A stretch of 31,903 nt of DNA from Gammaproteobacteria bacterium (GCA_023381645.1 JAMCRJ010000045.1:1-31903), one strand, 5' to 3'; shown: positions 17,787-27,386, counted from the stretch's first letter. The notes: generated from the letters alone by a model not told the origin. Numbers and translations: made by a program.

Positions 17787-18809
17787 ATGGATGAACGTGC
17801 CCGTTACCTGCTCAAATCCCTCATCGAACAGCATATCGCCAAAGGCGTGCCGGTCGGCAGTCGCCAGTTGGCCCGTGATGCCGGCCTCAACATCAGTCCC
17901 GCCACGGTGCGTAATGTCATGGCGGACCTGGAGGACGAGGGCTACCTGATCTCCCCCCACACTTCTGCCGGGCGCATTCCCACCCATGTCGGCTATCGGT
18001 TTTTTGTCGATGCACTGCTGCGGGTGGTGCCGCTGTCGGCGGAATCCAACCGCCTGCTCATTCATCGCATCGGTTTTCGCGCTCCGGATGCGGAGCAGGT
18101 GCTGCACGCCGCCACGGGCATTCTCTCTGAACTGACGCACATGGCGGGCTTTGTGCGGGTGCCGCGGCGGGCAACACGCATTTTGCGGCATGTAGATTTT
18201 ATCGCCCTGCGCGAGCGTGAGGTGTTGGCCATCTTCGTTACCGACAAGGGGGATGTGGAGAACCGCCTGATCCGTACCGAGCTACCCTTCGGCGCGGCGG
18301 AGCTGGCTCAGGCGGCCAATTGCTTCAATGCCACATACGGCGGACGCCCGCTGCAGGATGTCATCCATAACCTGCAGCGGGATCTGCAGCAGTCCCGCCA
18401 CGAGATGGACCGCATACTGCGCAGCGCCATGGAGCTGGGTGAGGAAATGCTGGAGGAAGATCAGCAGCGCATGCTCATCGAGGGCGAATTCCAATGGCTG
18501 GACCTGCCGGAGCTGGCGGGGAGCGAACGCCTGCGTGAACTCCTGGCCGCTGTGCGGCAGAAGCGGGACCTGGTGCATTTGCTGGATGAGAGTATGCGCG
18601 GTAGTGAAGTGCGCCTCTTTATCGGTGAGGAGTCAGGCTACGCACCGCTCAGTGATTGCAGCGTAGTGTCGGCGCCCTACAGCGTCGATGGGGAGGTGGT
18701 GGGAGTGCTGGGGGTGATCGGGCCGATGCGGATGCCTTATCAGCAAATTATCCCGTTGGTTGACGGCACGGCGCAACTGCTCGGTCGCGCCCTGTCGCAA
18801 TCGGGCTAG
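17787..18809 (+). CDS. hrcA: Heat-inducible transcription repressor HrcA
   Basis: 340 residues, full length. Dimeric repressor of chaperone genes that binds CIRCE and is folded/activated by GroEL. The winged-helix N-terminal domain is at about 1-75 (GLNISPATVRNVMADLEDEG, SAGRIPTHVGYRFFVD), followed by a GAF-like dimerisation region; SVVSAPYSVDGEVVGVLGVI is the conserved C-terminal block. A CIRCE site lies upstream. ATG 17787 overlaps the end of a 34-codon leader frame. grpE follows after 72 bp. Confidence 0.96.
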   Translation: MDERARYLLKSLIEQHIAKGVPVGSRQLARDAGLNISPATVRNVMADLEDEGYLISPHTSAGRIPTHVGYRFFVDALLRVVPLSAESNRLLIHRIGFRAPDAEQVLHAATGILSELTHMAGFVRVPRRATRILRHVDFIALREREVLAIFVTDKGDVENRLIRTELPFGAAELAQAANCFNATYGGRPLQDVIHNLQRDLQQSRHEMDRILRSAMELGEEMLEEDQQRMLIEGEFQWLDLPELAGSERLRELLAAVRQKRDLVHLLDESMRGSEVRLFIGEESGYAPLSDCSVVSAPYSVDGEVVGVLGVIGPMRMPYQQIIPLVDGTAQLLGRALSQSG

Positions 18810-18817
18810 CGCCCGGT

Positions 18818-18846
18818 CTTGAAATACCCCAGTCCTTTCCCCATAT
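18818..18846 (+). promoter_or_regulatory. Sigma-32 (RpoH) heat-shock promoter for grpE-dnaK-dnaJ
   Basis: CTTGAAA (18818-18824) and CCCCATAT (18839-18846) are separated by 14 bp. This is an essentially perfect match to the proteobacterial sigma-32 consensus (CTTGAAA, 13-14 bp, CCCCATNT). It starts 9 bp after the hrcA stop and lies 35 bp before the grpE ATG. Confidence 0.88.
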
Positions 18847-18881
18847 GGTCTTGGACTCAAACTTTCAGGGGTTGATTGCAC

Positions 18882-19397
18882 ATGAATGAAGAAAAAGAGG
18901 AATCGCCGTCCACCGAAGCGGAAGGTGCCGGTGCAGAGGTGGTGAACTGGGAAGAGAGGGCGGAAGGCTACCGCAACGATTATTTGCGCGCCCTGGCGGA
19001 TATCGAAAATCTGCGCAAGCGTCATGAAAAACAGGTGGAAGATGCCCGCAATTATGCGGTGGACCGCTTTGCCCGCGAACTGCTGCCGGTGGTCGACAGT
19101 CTGGAACTGGCGCTGGCCAGCCCGGTGGAGGGGGCGGAGAGCATCGCACTATTGCGGCAGGGTTTGGAAAACACGTTGACGCTGTTCGCCCAGGCCTTGG
19201 GAAAGGCCGGCATCGCCCCCATAGAGATGGGCGAAGGCCGTTTTGACCCCCACCTGCACCAGGCGATTGCCATGGTGGAAACGGAAGGGGACGCAAACCG
19301 GGTTCTGGCGGTGCATCAGAAAGGTTATGTGATGCATGACCGGCTGTTGCGGCCGTCCATGGTGTCGGTGTCCAAGGCACCCAAAGCGGCACAATGA
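18882..19397 (+). CDS. grpE: Nucleotide exchange factor GrpE
   Basis: 171 residues from ATG at 18882 with AGGGG about 10 bases upstream; a TTG two codons earlier is possible. Releases ADP from DnaK. Acidic disordered N-terminus, long dimerisation helix with DYLRALADIENLRKRHEKQ, then the beta domain that contacts DnaK (MGEGRFDPHLHQAIAMVET, VLAVHQKGYVMHDRLLRPSM). Complete. It is first gene behind the sigma-32 promoter. Confidence 0.96.
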   Translation: MNEEKEESPSTEAEGAGAEVVNWEERAEGYRNDYLRALADIENLRKRHEKQVEDARNYAVDRFARELLPVVDSLELALASPVEGAESIALLRQGLENTLTLFAQALGKAGIAPIEMGEGRFDPHLHQAIAMVETEGDANRVLAVHQKGYVMHDRLLRPSMVSVSKAPKAAQ

Positions 19398-19442
19398 TAC
19401 CACGCATATCAGACAAATTTTGCATGTTGAGGAGATGATAGA

Positions 19443-21347
19443 ATGGCTAAAGTGATCGGAATTGATTTGGGAACCACCAACTCCTGCGTTGCCGTGATGG
19501 AAGGCGACAAGGTCAAGGTGATCGAGAACAGCGAAGGCAAGCGCACCACGCCGTCTATCGTCGCCATCACCGAAGAGGGCGAAGTGTTGGTGGGTGAGGC
19601 GGCCAAGCGCCAGGCCGTCACCAATCCGGAAAATACCGTTTATGAGGTCAAACGCCTGATCGGCCGCAAGTTCGACGATGCCGAGGTCCAGAAGGATCTC
19701 AAGCATGTGCCTTATAAAGTCATCAAGGCCGACAACGGCGATGCCTGGGTGGAAGTGCGCAACAAGAAGTATTCCGCGCAGCAGATTTCTGCCTTCATTC
19801 TGCAGAAGATGAAGAAGACGGCCGAAGATTATCTTGGTGAAAAAGTCACCGAAGCGGTCATCACCGTGCCCGCCTACTTCAACGATGCACAGCGTCAGGC
19901 GACCAAGGATGCGGGCCGTATCGCCGGTCTGGAGGTCAAGCGCATCATCAATGAACCGACTGCGGCGGCGCTGGCCTTTGGCGAAGACAAGAAGCCCGGC
20001 GACAGCAAGATTGCGGTGTATGACCTGGGTGGTGGCACCTTCGATATCTCCATCATCGAGATCGCCGAAATGGAGGGAGAACACCAGTTTGAAGTGCTCT
20101 CCACCAATGGTGACACCTTCCTCGGTGGCGGTGATTTTGACTCCCGCGTCATCAACTATCTGGCAGATTCCTTCAAAGCGGAATCGGGTATCGATCTGCG
20201 CGGCGACCGTCTGGCCATGCAGCGCCTGAAGGAAGCTGCGGAGAAGGCGAAGATCGAGCTGTCTTCGGCGCAGCAGACCGACGTCAATCTGCCCTTTATT
20301 ACGGCGGATCAGAGCGGGCCGAAGCATCTGAACATGAAACTGACCCGCGCCAAGCTGGAGTCGCTGGTGGAAGATTTGATCGACCGCAGCATGGCGCCCT
20401 GCCGAGTGGCCATGAAGGACGCCAATCTGGCGACGAGCCGGATCACCGACGTGATTCTGGTGGGTGGCCAGAGCCGGATGCCCAAGGTGCAGGAGAAGGT
20501 CAAGGACTTCTTCGGTCAGGATCCGCGCAAGGATGTGAACCCTGACGAGGCAGTGGCCATCGGTGCGGCCATCCAGGGCGCGGTATTGTCCGGTGAAAAG
20601 AAGGACGTGCTGTTGATGGACGTGACGCCGTTGTCCCTTGGCATTGAGACCCTGGGTGGCGTGATGACCAAGCTGATCGAGAAGAACACCACCATCCCGA
20701 CCCGCAAGTCGCAGATTTTCTCGACGGCGGAAGATAATCAGTCGGCGGTGACCGTGCATGTGTTGCAGGGTGAGCGCGAACTGGCGCGGGATAACAAGTC
20801 GCTGGCGCGTTTTGATCTGACCGATATTGCCAACGCCCCACGGGGCATGCCGCAGATCGAAGTGACCTTCGACATCGATGCCAACGGCATCCTCCATGTC
20901 TCGGCCAAGGACAACCAGACCGGCAAGGAGCAGTCCATCAAGATCACCGCAAGCTCTGGCCTGTCCGAGGAAGAAATCAAGCGGATGATTCAGGAGGCCG
21001 AGGCCCACGCTGCGGATGACAAGAAGGCGCGTGCGCTGATCGAGGCGCGCAACGAGGCGGACGCCAGCACGCACGGCGCGCGCAAGGCGGTGGAGGAACA
21101 TGCCGCGGCACCTGAGCACGACAAGACCAAGGTGACCGAAGCGATATCCGCGGTGGAAGAAGCCGCCAAGGGTGAGGATGTGGAAGCAATCAAGGGGGCT
21201 GTCGCCACCCTGATGGCCGCCATGTCGACATTGTTGCAGAGTGCCGCTGCCGGTCAGTCGCAGGCAGAACCTGGTGCGGGTGCCCAGGGCAATGCCAAGC
21301 CGGACGACGTGGTGGATGCCGAGTTCGAAGAAGTCGACAAGAAGTAA
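19443..21347 (+). CDS. dnaK: Chaperone DnaK (Hsp70)
   Basis: 634 residues. ATP-dependent cytoplasmic chaperone. Nucleotide-binding domain begins [17 protein letters not shown] and contains [18 protein letters not shown] and [13 protein letters not shown]; the interdomain linker is [15 protein letters not shown]; the substrate domain and helical lid follow, ending in the Glu/Asp-rich EFEEVDKK tail recognised by partners. GAGGAG lies upstream of ATG. 45 bp after grpE. Confidence 0.98.
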   Translation: MAKVIGIDLGTTNSCVAVMEGDKVKVIENSEGKRTTPSIVAITEEGEVLVGEAAKRQAVTNPENTVYEVKRLIGRKFDDAEVQKDLKHVPYKVIKADNGDAWVEVRNKKYSAQQISAFILQKMKKTAEDYLGEKVTEAVITVPAYFNDAQRQATKDAGRIAGLEVKRIINEPTAAALAFGEDKKPGDSKIAVYDLGGGTFDISIIEIAEMEGEHQFEVLSTNGDTFLGGGDFDSRVINYLADSFKAESGIDLRGDRLAMQRLKEAAEKAKIELSSAQQTDVNLPFITADQSGPKHLNMKLTRAKLESLVEDLIDRSMAPCRVAMKDANLATSRITDVILVGGQSRMPKVQEKVKDFFGQDPRKDVNPDEAVAIGAAIQGAVLSGEKKDVLLMDVTPLSLGIETLGGVMTKLIEKNTTIPTRKSQIFSTAEDNQSAVTVHVLQGERELARDNKSLARFDLTDIANAPRGMPQIEVTFDIDANGILHVSAKDNQTGKEQSIKITASSGLSEEEIKRMIQEAEAHAADDKKARALIEARNEADASTHGARKAVEEHAAAPEHDKTKVTEAISAVEEAAKGEDVEAIKGAVATLMAAMSTLLQSAAAGQSQAEPGAGAQGNAKPDDVVDAEFEEVDKK

Positions 21348-21366
21348 AATTACCATCGGTCGCGAG

Positions 21367-21392
21367 GGGGCGGGATTTGTTATCCTGTCCCC
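21367..21392 (+). promoter_or_regulatory. Hairpin between dnaK and dnaJ
   Basis: ggggcggga (21367-21375) pairs with tcctgtcccc (21383-21392) with one bulged base, around a 7-base loop. No T-run follows. It could set the dnaK:dnaJ expression ratio by mRNA processing or attenuation; this is inference. Confidence 0.35.
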
Positions 21393-21413
21393 TTGCCCGT
21401 TTCAGGAAAGAAG

Positions 21414-22541
21414 ATGGCCACACGGGATTACTACGAAGTACTGGAAATTTCCCGCACGGCAGACGACGGCGAGATCAAGAAGTCTTACCGGCGTCTGGCG
21501 ATGCGTTATCACCCGGATCGCAATCCGGGTGATGCGAGCGCAGAAGAGCGTTTCAAAGAAATCAGCGCAGCCTATGAGGTACTCTCCGACCCGCAGAAAC
21601 GGCAGGCCTATGATCGGTTTGGCCATGCCGGAGTGAATGGCGTTGGCGGTGGGCCGGGTGCCGGCTTTGGTGGAGGCGGTGGGGGGTTCGGCGACGTTTT
21701 CAGCGATCTCTTCGAACAGGCTTTTGGCGGCGGTTTTCGTGGCCAGGATTCGGGGCGGGGTGCCGATCTGCGTTACGAACTGGAGCTTACGCTGGAAGAA
21801 GCGGCTCTGGGTAAAGAAGTCACCATTCAGATTCCCAGTTCGGCCACTTGCGAGGTGTGTCACGGCAGCGGCGCCAGGCCGGGCAGCGCGGTGGAGGATT
21901 GCACCACCTGTGGCGGTCGTGGTCAGGTCCGGATGGTACAGGGCTTCTTTTCCGTTACCCGTCCCTGCCCGCAGTGCAATGGTAGCGGCAAGGTCATCAA
22001 AGAGCCCTGCACGAACTGCCATGGTCATGGTCGGGTTCGCAAGAACCGCGATTTGCAGGTCAAGGTCCCCGCCGGAGTGGATACGGGGGACCGTATCCGT
22101 CTGAACGGTGAGGGCGAAGCAGGCGAGCGGGGCAGCCCGTCGGGAGACCTGTATATTCAGGTGCGGGTGTTGCCCCATGCGCTCTTTGAGCGGGACGGCG
22201 ATGATCTGCACTGTGCGGTGCCGGTCCACTTTACGACCATGGCCATGGGCGGCGAACTGGAAGTGCCGACCCTGACCGGGCGTGCCAAGGTGCAGATTGC
22301 TCCGGGTACCCAGTCGGGCGCGGTATTCCGTCTGCGTGGCAAGGGCATCAAGGGGGTGCGCAGCAAGCTCAATGGCGATCTGCATTGCCAGCTCCAGGTG
22401 GAGGTGCCGGTACATCTCTCTGCCCGGCAAAAGGAATTGCTGGAGGAGTTCGCCCGGGAAGGCGGCGATGACATCCAGCATCCCCAGCAGGAAAGCTGGT
22501 GGAACAAGGCCAAAGACTTTTTCGACCGGATGGGCCTCTGA
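21414..22541 (+). CDS. dnaJ: Chaperone DnaJ (Hsp40), type I
   Basis: 375 residues from ATG 21414 with AGGA 7 bases upstream. Stimulates DnaK ATPase and delivers substrates. J domain at 3-70 with HPD at 33-35; Gly/Phe region 71-115; four CxxCxGxG zinc repeats at C146/C149, C163/C166, C185/C188 and C199/C202; C-terminal substrate domains follow. Its stop codon overlaps the dapB ATG by one base. Confidence 0.97.
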   Translation: MATRDYYEVLEISRTADDGEIKKSYRRLAMRYHPDRNPGDASAEERFKEISAAYEVLSDPQKRQAYDRFGHAGVNGVGGGPGAGFGGGGGGFGDVFSDLFEQAFGGGFRGQDSGRGADLRYELELTLEEAALGKEVTIQIPSSATCEVCHGSGARPGSAVEDCTTCGGRGQVRMVQGFFSVTRPCPQCNGSGKVIKEPCTNCHGHGRVRKNRDLQVKVPAGVDTGDRIRLNGEGEAGERGSPSGDLYIQVRVLPHALFERDGDDLHCAVPVHFTTMAMGGELEVPTLTGRAKVQIAPGTQSGAVFRLRGKGIKGVRSKLNGDLHCQLQVEVPVHLSARQKELLEEFAREGGDDIQHPQQESWWNKAKDFFDRMGL

Positions 22542-23371
22542 TGACGGGGGTATGGCGCGTCGGCGTCACTGCGGTGGCGGGCCGCATGGGGCGGGCCTTG
22601 GTACAGGCCATTGTCGCTCATCCTGAACTGCAATTGGTGGCAGCCATAGGGCGCAGCGGGGCTGCTTATCTGGGGGAGGACGCCGGCCGTCTGGCCGGCG
22701 TTCAGGCCTTGGGTCTGCCGGTTACCGCTGATCTCGCGGGCGCGCTGGCGGATCTGGACGTGCTGATTGAATTTGGTCCGGTAGAGGCCGCTCTGGCGCA
22801 TGTCGCGGCCTGTGTGGCGGCAGCGAAATCGGTCGTGGTGGGCACGACGGGGTTTTCCGTGGCCCAGCGCGCGGAACTGGAAGACGCCAGCCGGCATATT
22901 CCGCTGGTGCTGGCCCCGAATATGAGTGTTGGCGTCAATGTATTGCTGGCCTTTCTGCCCGCCATCACCGCCGTCCTCGGCGAGGGCTACGATGTGGAGA
23001 TTGTGGAGGCCCATCATCGTCACAAGATGGACGCGCCTTCCGGTACTGCCCTGGCTCTGGGGCGGGCGGTGGCGACGGGACGTGGCCAGCGGCTGGATGA
23101 GGTGCAGTGTCTGGATCGCAATGGTATTCCCGGCCCCCGGATGGCAGGCAGTATCGGCTTTGCGACGCTGCGCGGTGCGGACGTGGTCGGTGAACATACG
23201 GTATGGATGGCGGGGACCGGAGAGCGGCTGGAGCTGACCCATCGTGCGTCCAGCCGTCTCAATTTTGCGGAGGGTGCCTTGCGTGCCGCCGGTTGGCTGC
23301 GGGACAGGGCACCAGGCCTGTATGATATGCAGGATGTTCTTGGCTTGAAAGATTTGACTGCCCTACAATGA
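22541..23371 (+). CDS. dapB: 4-hydroxy-tetrahydrodipicolinate reductase
   Basis: 276 residues from ATG 22541, which overlaps the dnaJ stop (TGATG). NAD(P)H-dependent step of lysine and diaminopimelate synthesis. Rossmann motif VTAVAGRMGRAL at 9-20; the signature EAHHRHKMDAPSGTAL at 156-171 contains the catalytic His and Lys; APNMSVGVN at 125-133 is conserved. Complete. Translational coupling to dnaJ places it in the heat-shock transcription unit. Confidence 0.95.
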   Translation: MTGVWRVGVTAVAGRMGRALVQAIVAHPELQLVAAIGRSGAAYLGEDAGRLAGVQALGLPVTADLAGALADLDVLIEFGPVEAALAHVAACVAAAKSVVVGTTGFSVAQRAELEDASRHIPLVLAPNMSVGVNVLLAFLPAITAVLGEGYDVEIVEAHHRHKMDAPSGTALALGRAVATGRGQRLDEVQCLDRNGIPGPRMAGSIGFATLRGADVVGEHTVWMAGTGERLELTHRASSRLNFAEGALRAAGWLRDRAPGLYDMQDVLGLKDLTALQ

Positions 23372-23400
23372 ACACCATCTGATATGCGAGGAGCATCACC

Positions 23401-23715
23401 ATGCAATACGTCGTAGCGAACCGGGTTCCTGTCAAGGCGGAGTATCGTGCAGAGTTTGAGGAGCGCTTTCGGCGCCGGGCGGGCGAAGTGGACAAGCAGC
23501 CGGGCTTCGTGCGTATGGAGGTCCTGCGTCCGGTAAGCGATGACGGTCTGTATGTGGTGCTGACCCACTGGGTCGATCAGGCAGCCTTTGAGGCCTGGAC
23601 GAAAAGCGCCGACTTCAAGACCGCCCACACCAATCCGTTGCCCAAAGAAGCTTTTGGTGAGGGCGGTGGTATCGAACGCCACGAGGTGATCATCAATTCT
23701 GAAGCGTCGCGCTGA
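23401..23715 (+). CDS. ABM-domain protein, heme-degrading monooxygenase-like (IsdG/HmoB type)
   Basis: 104 residues. Antibiotic-biosynthesis-monooxygenase fold. The pattern NRVPVKAEYRAEFEERFRRR, then PGFVRMEVLRP, YVVLTHWVDQAAFEAWTKS and FKTAHTN resembles the heme-degrading subgroup, in which the conserved Asn near the N-terminus and His of the AH motif bind heme. GAGGAG precedes ATG. It lies 29 bp after dapB and 14 bp before the Mrp gene; next to an Fe-S carrier, a role in iron or heme handling is plausible but inferred. Confidence 0.75.
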   Translation: MQYVVANRVPVKAEYRAEFEERFRRRAGEVDKQPGFVRMEVLRPVSDDGLYVVLTHWVDQAAFEAWTKSADFKTAHTNPLPKEAFGEGGGIERHEVIINSEASR

Positions 23716-23729
23716 GAGCGGAGAAGGTC

Positions 23730-24806
23730 ATGACAGGATTGACGCGGGAACAGGTCGAGCAGTCACTGCGCGCGGTGCAGGACCCTTATCTGGGCAAAGA
23801 TCTGGCAGCGGCAGGGGTCCTCAAGGGGGTCGATGACTCTGCGGTCAAACTGGAATTGCCTTACCCCAGCCTGGGGGTGGCTATCAGTTTGAGCGAGGAA
23901 GTGGCCCGACAAATCCAGAATGATCACGGCATCAATGCGCAGGTCACCGTCGGGCACCGTATTCTTTCGCATCAAGTGCAGCGCGGCGTCAAGCTGATGG
24001 AAGGCATCAAAAACATCATTGCCGTTGCCTCCGGCAAGGGTGGGGTCGGTAAATCCACCACCGCCGTCAATCTGGCGCTGGCGCTGGCCAAAGAGGGCGC
24101 CAAGGTGGGCATGCTGGACGCCGACATCTACGGACCCAGTCAGCCGCGCATGTTGGGCATTTCCGGCAAGCCGACCAGTAAAGATGGCAAAAAAATGGAG
24201 CCCATGGAAGGACACGGCGTCAAGGCGATGTCCATTGGATTTCTCATCGACGACGAAACGCCCATGGTCTGGCGCGGCCCTATGGTCATGCAGGCGCTGG
24301 AGCAGTTGCTCTCGGATACCCGCTGGGGCGAGCTGGATTATCTGGTGGTGGACCTGCCGCCGGGTACCGGCGATACCCAGCTCACCCTGGCGCAGAAGGT
24401 GCCGGTCTCCGGGGCGGTGATTGTCACGACGCCGCAGGACATTGCCTTGCTGGACGCCCGTAAGGGACTGAAGATGTTTGAGAAAGTGGGTGTGCCTATT
24501 CTTGGTATCATCGAGAATATGAGTTTTTATATCTGCCCGAAGTGCGGCAATGAGGACGATATTTTCGGGCATGGCGGTGGTGCGGCCATGGCCGAGCAGG
24601 ACGGAGTGGAATTTCTGGGGGCGATACCGCTCGACCGCAACATTCGCGACGAAGCCGACAACGGCGCGCCGACGGTGGTGGCACAACCGGATTCCCGTCT
24701 TGCCAAAATCTATCTGGAACTGGCGCGCCATGTGGCGGGGCGGGTAGCTGTTCAGGCTGTCGATCACAGCCACAAGTTCCCCAACATCGTCGTCCAGAAC
24801 CGCTGA
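23730..24806 (+). CDS. apbC: Iron-sulfur cluster carrier ATPase Mrp/ApbC
   Basis: 358 residues. Binds and transfers [4Fe-4S] clusters to apo-proteins in the cytoplasm. N-terminal MIP18/DUF59 domain at about 5-85; deviant Walker A GKGGVGKS at 102-109; VDLPPGTGDTQLTLAQ is the Walker B/switch region; C-x2-C cluster site in SFYICPKCGNED. GGAGAAGG precedes ATG 23730. It is followed by dcd after 29 bp. Confidence 0.93.
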   Translation: MTGLTREQVEQSLRAVQDPYLGKDLAAAGVLKGVDDSAVKLELPYPSLGVAISLSEEVARQIQNDHGINAQVTVGHRILSHQVQRGVKLMEGIKNIIAVASGKGGVGKSTTAVNLALALAKEGAKVGMLDADIYGPSQPRMLGISGKPTSKDGKKMEPMEGHGVKAMSIGFLIDDETPMVWRGPMVMQALEQLLSDTRWGELDYLVVDLPPGTGDTQLTLAQKVPVSGAVIVTTPQDIALLDARKGLKMFEKVGVPILGIIENMSFYICPKCGNEDDIFGHGGGAAMAEQDGVEFLGAIPLDRNIRDEADNGAPTVVAQPDSRLAKIYLELARHVAGRVAVQAVDHSHKFPNIVVQNR

Positions 24807-24835
24807 TTCCCAGCCGCTGACAGGAAGTCTCCGCC

Positions 24836-25402
24836 ATGAGCATCAAATCCGATCGCTGGATCCGTCACATGGCGGAAGAACACGGGATGATCGAGCCCTT
24901 TTCACCGCGCCAGGTGCGGCACATCGAGGGAAACTCCATTATCTCCTACGGCTTGTCTTCCTATGGTTACGATATCCGTTGCGCCGGGGAGTTCAAAGTC
25001 TTCACCAATGTCCGCAGTGCAATTGTCGATCCGAAGAATTTCAGCGAAGATTCTTTTGTCGATTTTACCGGGGATACCTGCGTTATCCCGCCGAATTCTT
25101 TCGCCCTGGCGCGCACGCTGGAATACTTCCGTATCCCGCGTAATGTGCTGACCATTTGTCTGGGTAAATCCACCTATGCCCGTTGCGGCATCATCGTCAA
25201 TGTCACGCCTTTTGAGCCGGAGTGGGAAGGCTATGTGACCCTGGAGTTCTCCAATACGACGCCCTTACCCGCGAAAATATACGCCAATGAAGGCGTGGCG
25301 CAGGTGCTCTTTTTGGAGTCGGACGAGGTCTGCGAAGTATCTTATGCCGACCGCGGCGGCAAGTATCAGGGCCAGAGTGGCGTAACCCTGCCGAAGGCTT
25401 GA
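24836..25402 (+). CDS. dcd: dCTP deaminase
   Basis: 188 residues, complete. Converts dCTP to dUTP for thymidylate synthesis; homotrimer. Characteristic blocks are [13 protein letters not shown] near the N-terminus, [20 protein letters not shown], and [20 protein letters not shown], which holds the catalytic Glu. The end [15 protein letters not shown] is typical. Likely the last gene of the rightward block. Confidence 0.96.
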   Translation: MSIKSDRWIRHMAEEHGMIEPFSPRQVRHIEGNSIISYGLSSYGYDIRCAGEFKVFTNVRSAIVDPKNFSEDSFVDFTGDTCVIPPNSFALARTLEYFRIPRNVLTICLGKSTYARCGIIVNVTPFEPEWEGYVTLEFSNTTPLPAKIYANEGVAQVLFLESDEVCEVSYADRGGKYQGQSGVTLPKA

Positions 25403-25472
25403 AAGCGGCTCAGGGCAGAGGCTCTTTGGTGTCGGCAATATTGGCCTGCTCGGAGGAGTAGGCCTTGGCGGT

Positions 25473-26891
25473 TTATGGTTCATCCACGGCAACAAGGATA
25501 TGCCGCAAACGTTCCGGCCGAAACGCCGCCCAGTAGAGTCCCCAGAAAAAAATAACCATCACCAGCGCGACAAATAGCAGGGTAGCCGCGCCTTCACCGC
25601 CGACCGGCAAGGGCCAGAGGCTGACCGCCATCACTTTGATCAGGAGCGGCAGGCTGATGCAGGCGATGACCAGGCTGATCCAGCGCCAGGCATGGCGCTG
25701 GCGGAACAGGAACCAGGGCGTGGCGACGTTGGCCAGGCCATAAATCAGCAGAAAGGCCAGCCCGGTAAAGGTACCAAAGGTGCCGACCACCGATAATATG
25801 GGGATTTTCCACAGGGTAACCACCGCCATACTGATGAGCACGATAATGGCGAGTGCCCGCAACGCCCGCGTCGGCGTGCCGTGGCGTACGTCCCGGTGAT
25901 GGAAGAAACGCGGGATGACCCCGTGTCCGGCCATACTGTAAAGAATCCGCGAGATGCTGTTGAGGGTGGCAATGGTGGCGGAAAATGCCGCCGTCGCCAT
26001 GGCGAGATCGGAGAAAATGCCGAGCCACGGATGCCCGATGGCCTTGGCGATGGCATTGAGTGGGGCCGCACTGTCGCCCAGAGGGATAGGGATGTGGGCA
26101 AAAGCCAGCACCTCGATATAGGCCATGGCGACGAAAAAACCGCCGACCATCAGCACGGAAAGCACCATGACGCGCGGGATGGCGGTGCGCGCCGCGTTGG
26201 TTTCACCCGCCAGATTACCCGCCGTCTCGAAGCCGCCGTAAGCCAGCAACGAGAGAATCAACGCCTGCGCCAGCGGTGCCGTGTGCAAACGCTGGAAATT
26301 CCACTGGGCCGGATCGCGCCAGCCAAAATGCCAGAGCGTCGCCGCCGCAATGAAGACGATGCAGAGGATGGAGAAGATTTCTACCCAAAGCCCCCAGCGC
26401 GCGGAAATTTCGATGCCGCGCAAGGCCAGTCGCCATGCCACCAGCAGATAGAGTACCCCAATCCCCGCAACCCAGCCCACCTCGGAAACCGGCCAGAAGA
26501 ACCGCAGTGCCTGCTCGACAAAAAGCCCGCCCAGCAGCGGCGCCGCCGCCAAAGCGCCAAAGTACCCGGCCATCATGGTGAAGCCCGCGACCATGCCGGA
26601 AATCGGATGCAGGGCCTTGCTCAGATAAAAAAACAGCGAGCCGGGGGAAGGGAAGTGCCGGGCCAGAACACCCACTTGCACGGCCACCAGGGTCATCAGC
26701 ACGCCGATGAGGGCATAGGCCAGCCAGGTAAAAGGGCCGCCGTGTGTGGCCACCAGAGAAATGGTGACGGCCGGCATGGCCGACGGCGTGATATTGGCTA
26801 CGGCATGGCCCCATAACTCGCTGCTGCTGACGTTAAGGCGAACGTCCCCCTTGCCCAGCCCACCCTTGGTGCTAGTCCGGCGAAACCTCAT
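25473..26891 (-). CDS. APC-superfamily amino acid permease
   Basis: 472 residues with about 12 hydrophobic membrane-spanning segments. The N-terminal [20 protein letters not shown] and segments [18 protein letters not shown] and [20 protein letters not shown] are typical of amino acid-polyamine-organocation transporters (inner membrane). Substrate cannot be told. The ATG at 26891 overlaps (ATGA) the stop of an HsdR relic, and no good ribosome-binding site is visible; the first 15-20 residues may not be native, so a downstream start is possible. Confidence 0.85.
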   Translation of the reverse strand: MRFRRTSTKGGLGKGDVRLNVSSSELWGHAVANITPSAMPAVTISLVATHGGPFTWLAYALIGVLMTLVAVQVGVLARHFPSPGSLFFYLSKALHPISGMVAGFTMMAGYFGALAAAPLLGGLFVEQALRFFWPVSEVGWVAGIGVLYLLVAWRLALRGIEISARWGLWVEIFSILCIVFIAAATLWHFGWRDPAQWNFQRLHTAPLAQALILSLLAYGGFETAGNLAGETNAARTAIPRVMVLSVLMVGGFFVAMAYIEVLAFAHIPIPLGDSAAPLNAIAKAIGHPWLGIFSDLAMATAAFSATIATLNSISRILYSMAGHGVIPRFFHHRDVRHGTPTRALRALAIIVLISMAVVTLWKIPILSVVGTFGTFTGLAFLLIYGLANVATPWFLFRQRHAWRWISLVIACISLPLLIKVMAVSLWPLPVGGEGAATLLFVALVMVIFFWGLYWAAFRPERLRHILVAVDEP

Positions 26892-27091
26892 GCCGCCGCC
26901 CCGATCGCCGACGGCAACTCCACCTGGGCCAGCACGGTTTGGGCCGCCTCTTCCTGCAAATCCGGAGGGACGCCATGCTTTTTAAGGATACACTTGGCCA
27001 TCACCTTGATCCTGGCGTGCGCACTTTCTGTAACCGTCCAGTCGATGCTGACGCTCCTGCGCACCTGGGTCACCAGACCACCGTGGAGCAT
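26888..27091 (-). pseudogene. Relic of type I restriction enzyme HsdR (C-terminal end)
   Basis: 67 codons. The segment [20 protein letters not shown] followed by [20 protein letters not shown] and VLAQVEL fits the extreme C-terminal helical region of HsdR-type subunits (pattern of basic helix, hG-PPD-QE-A-VL-Q-EL). No helicase or nuclease part is present on either side; upstream the frame is closed by TGA at about 27109. This is a truncated leftover, not a functional gene. Homology is from pattern memory; the rest of an hsdRMS locus is absent. Confidence 0.6.
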
Positions 27092-27125
27092 GGCACGATC
27101 AAACCATACTCAGCCGATGACATGA

Positions 27126-27313
27126 TCAGGAACTCCGCGTCGGAGAATGGCTTTTGAGCCAGTCGCGCAAGGCGGCATTCATGCGGGTCTGCCAGCCTGC
27201 ATCTCTTCCCGCGAAAGCGGGCGGTCGTCTTCGTCGGTCCCATCCCAAGCGAAGTCGCCGGTGGCACGGAGCCGTGCCAAATCAGTCTGTGAAGTCGTTT
27301 TCAAGCCACTCAT
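27126..27313 (-). pseudogene. Relic of brnA antitoxin with internal deletion/frameshift
   Basis: From ATG 27313 (GGGGG 8-12 bases upstream) the frame reads MSGLKTTSQTDLARL, then DEDDRPLSREEMQAG, and stops at 27179. A second frame then continues GWQTRMNAALRDWLKSHS to 27126. Both ends match BrnA-type antitoxins, in which the REEM/EEMxAG part is followed by a ribbon-helix-helix domain ending in GWQTRhNAALRxWL. The middle of that DNA-binding domain is missing and the two frames differ, so the gene is dead. Family assignment is from motif recognition. Confidence 0.6.
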
Positions 27314-27386
27314 GGTACATCCCCCGTTCTTCCGCGCTGGCTTTTCGAAAGCTACCGACCTGTATAATACCCTTCTTGTCGAACAT
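27282..27386 (-). pseudogene. Relic of brnT toxin (C-terminal fragment)
   Basis: 34 codons, with FRKASAEERGMYHEW near the end. This matches the BrnT C-terminus (pattern ISxRKAxxxEhxxY). It overlaps the start of the brnA relic in another frame, exactly as in brnT-brnA operons. The N-terminal two thirds of the toxin are gone; the sequence upstream reaches a 20-bp inverted repeat. Confidence 0.5.

Noticed and set aside
19149..21356. 735-codon minus-strand frame opposite dnaK and grpE
   Set aside because: Long antisense open frames are a known by-product of dnaK codon use; no ribosome-binding site or domain.
25881..26816. 311-codon plus-strand frame opposite the permease
   Set aside because: Arg/Gly/His-rich shadow of membrane-protein codons; no protein features.
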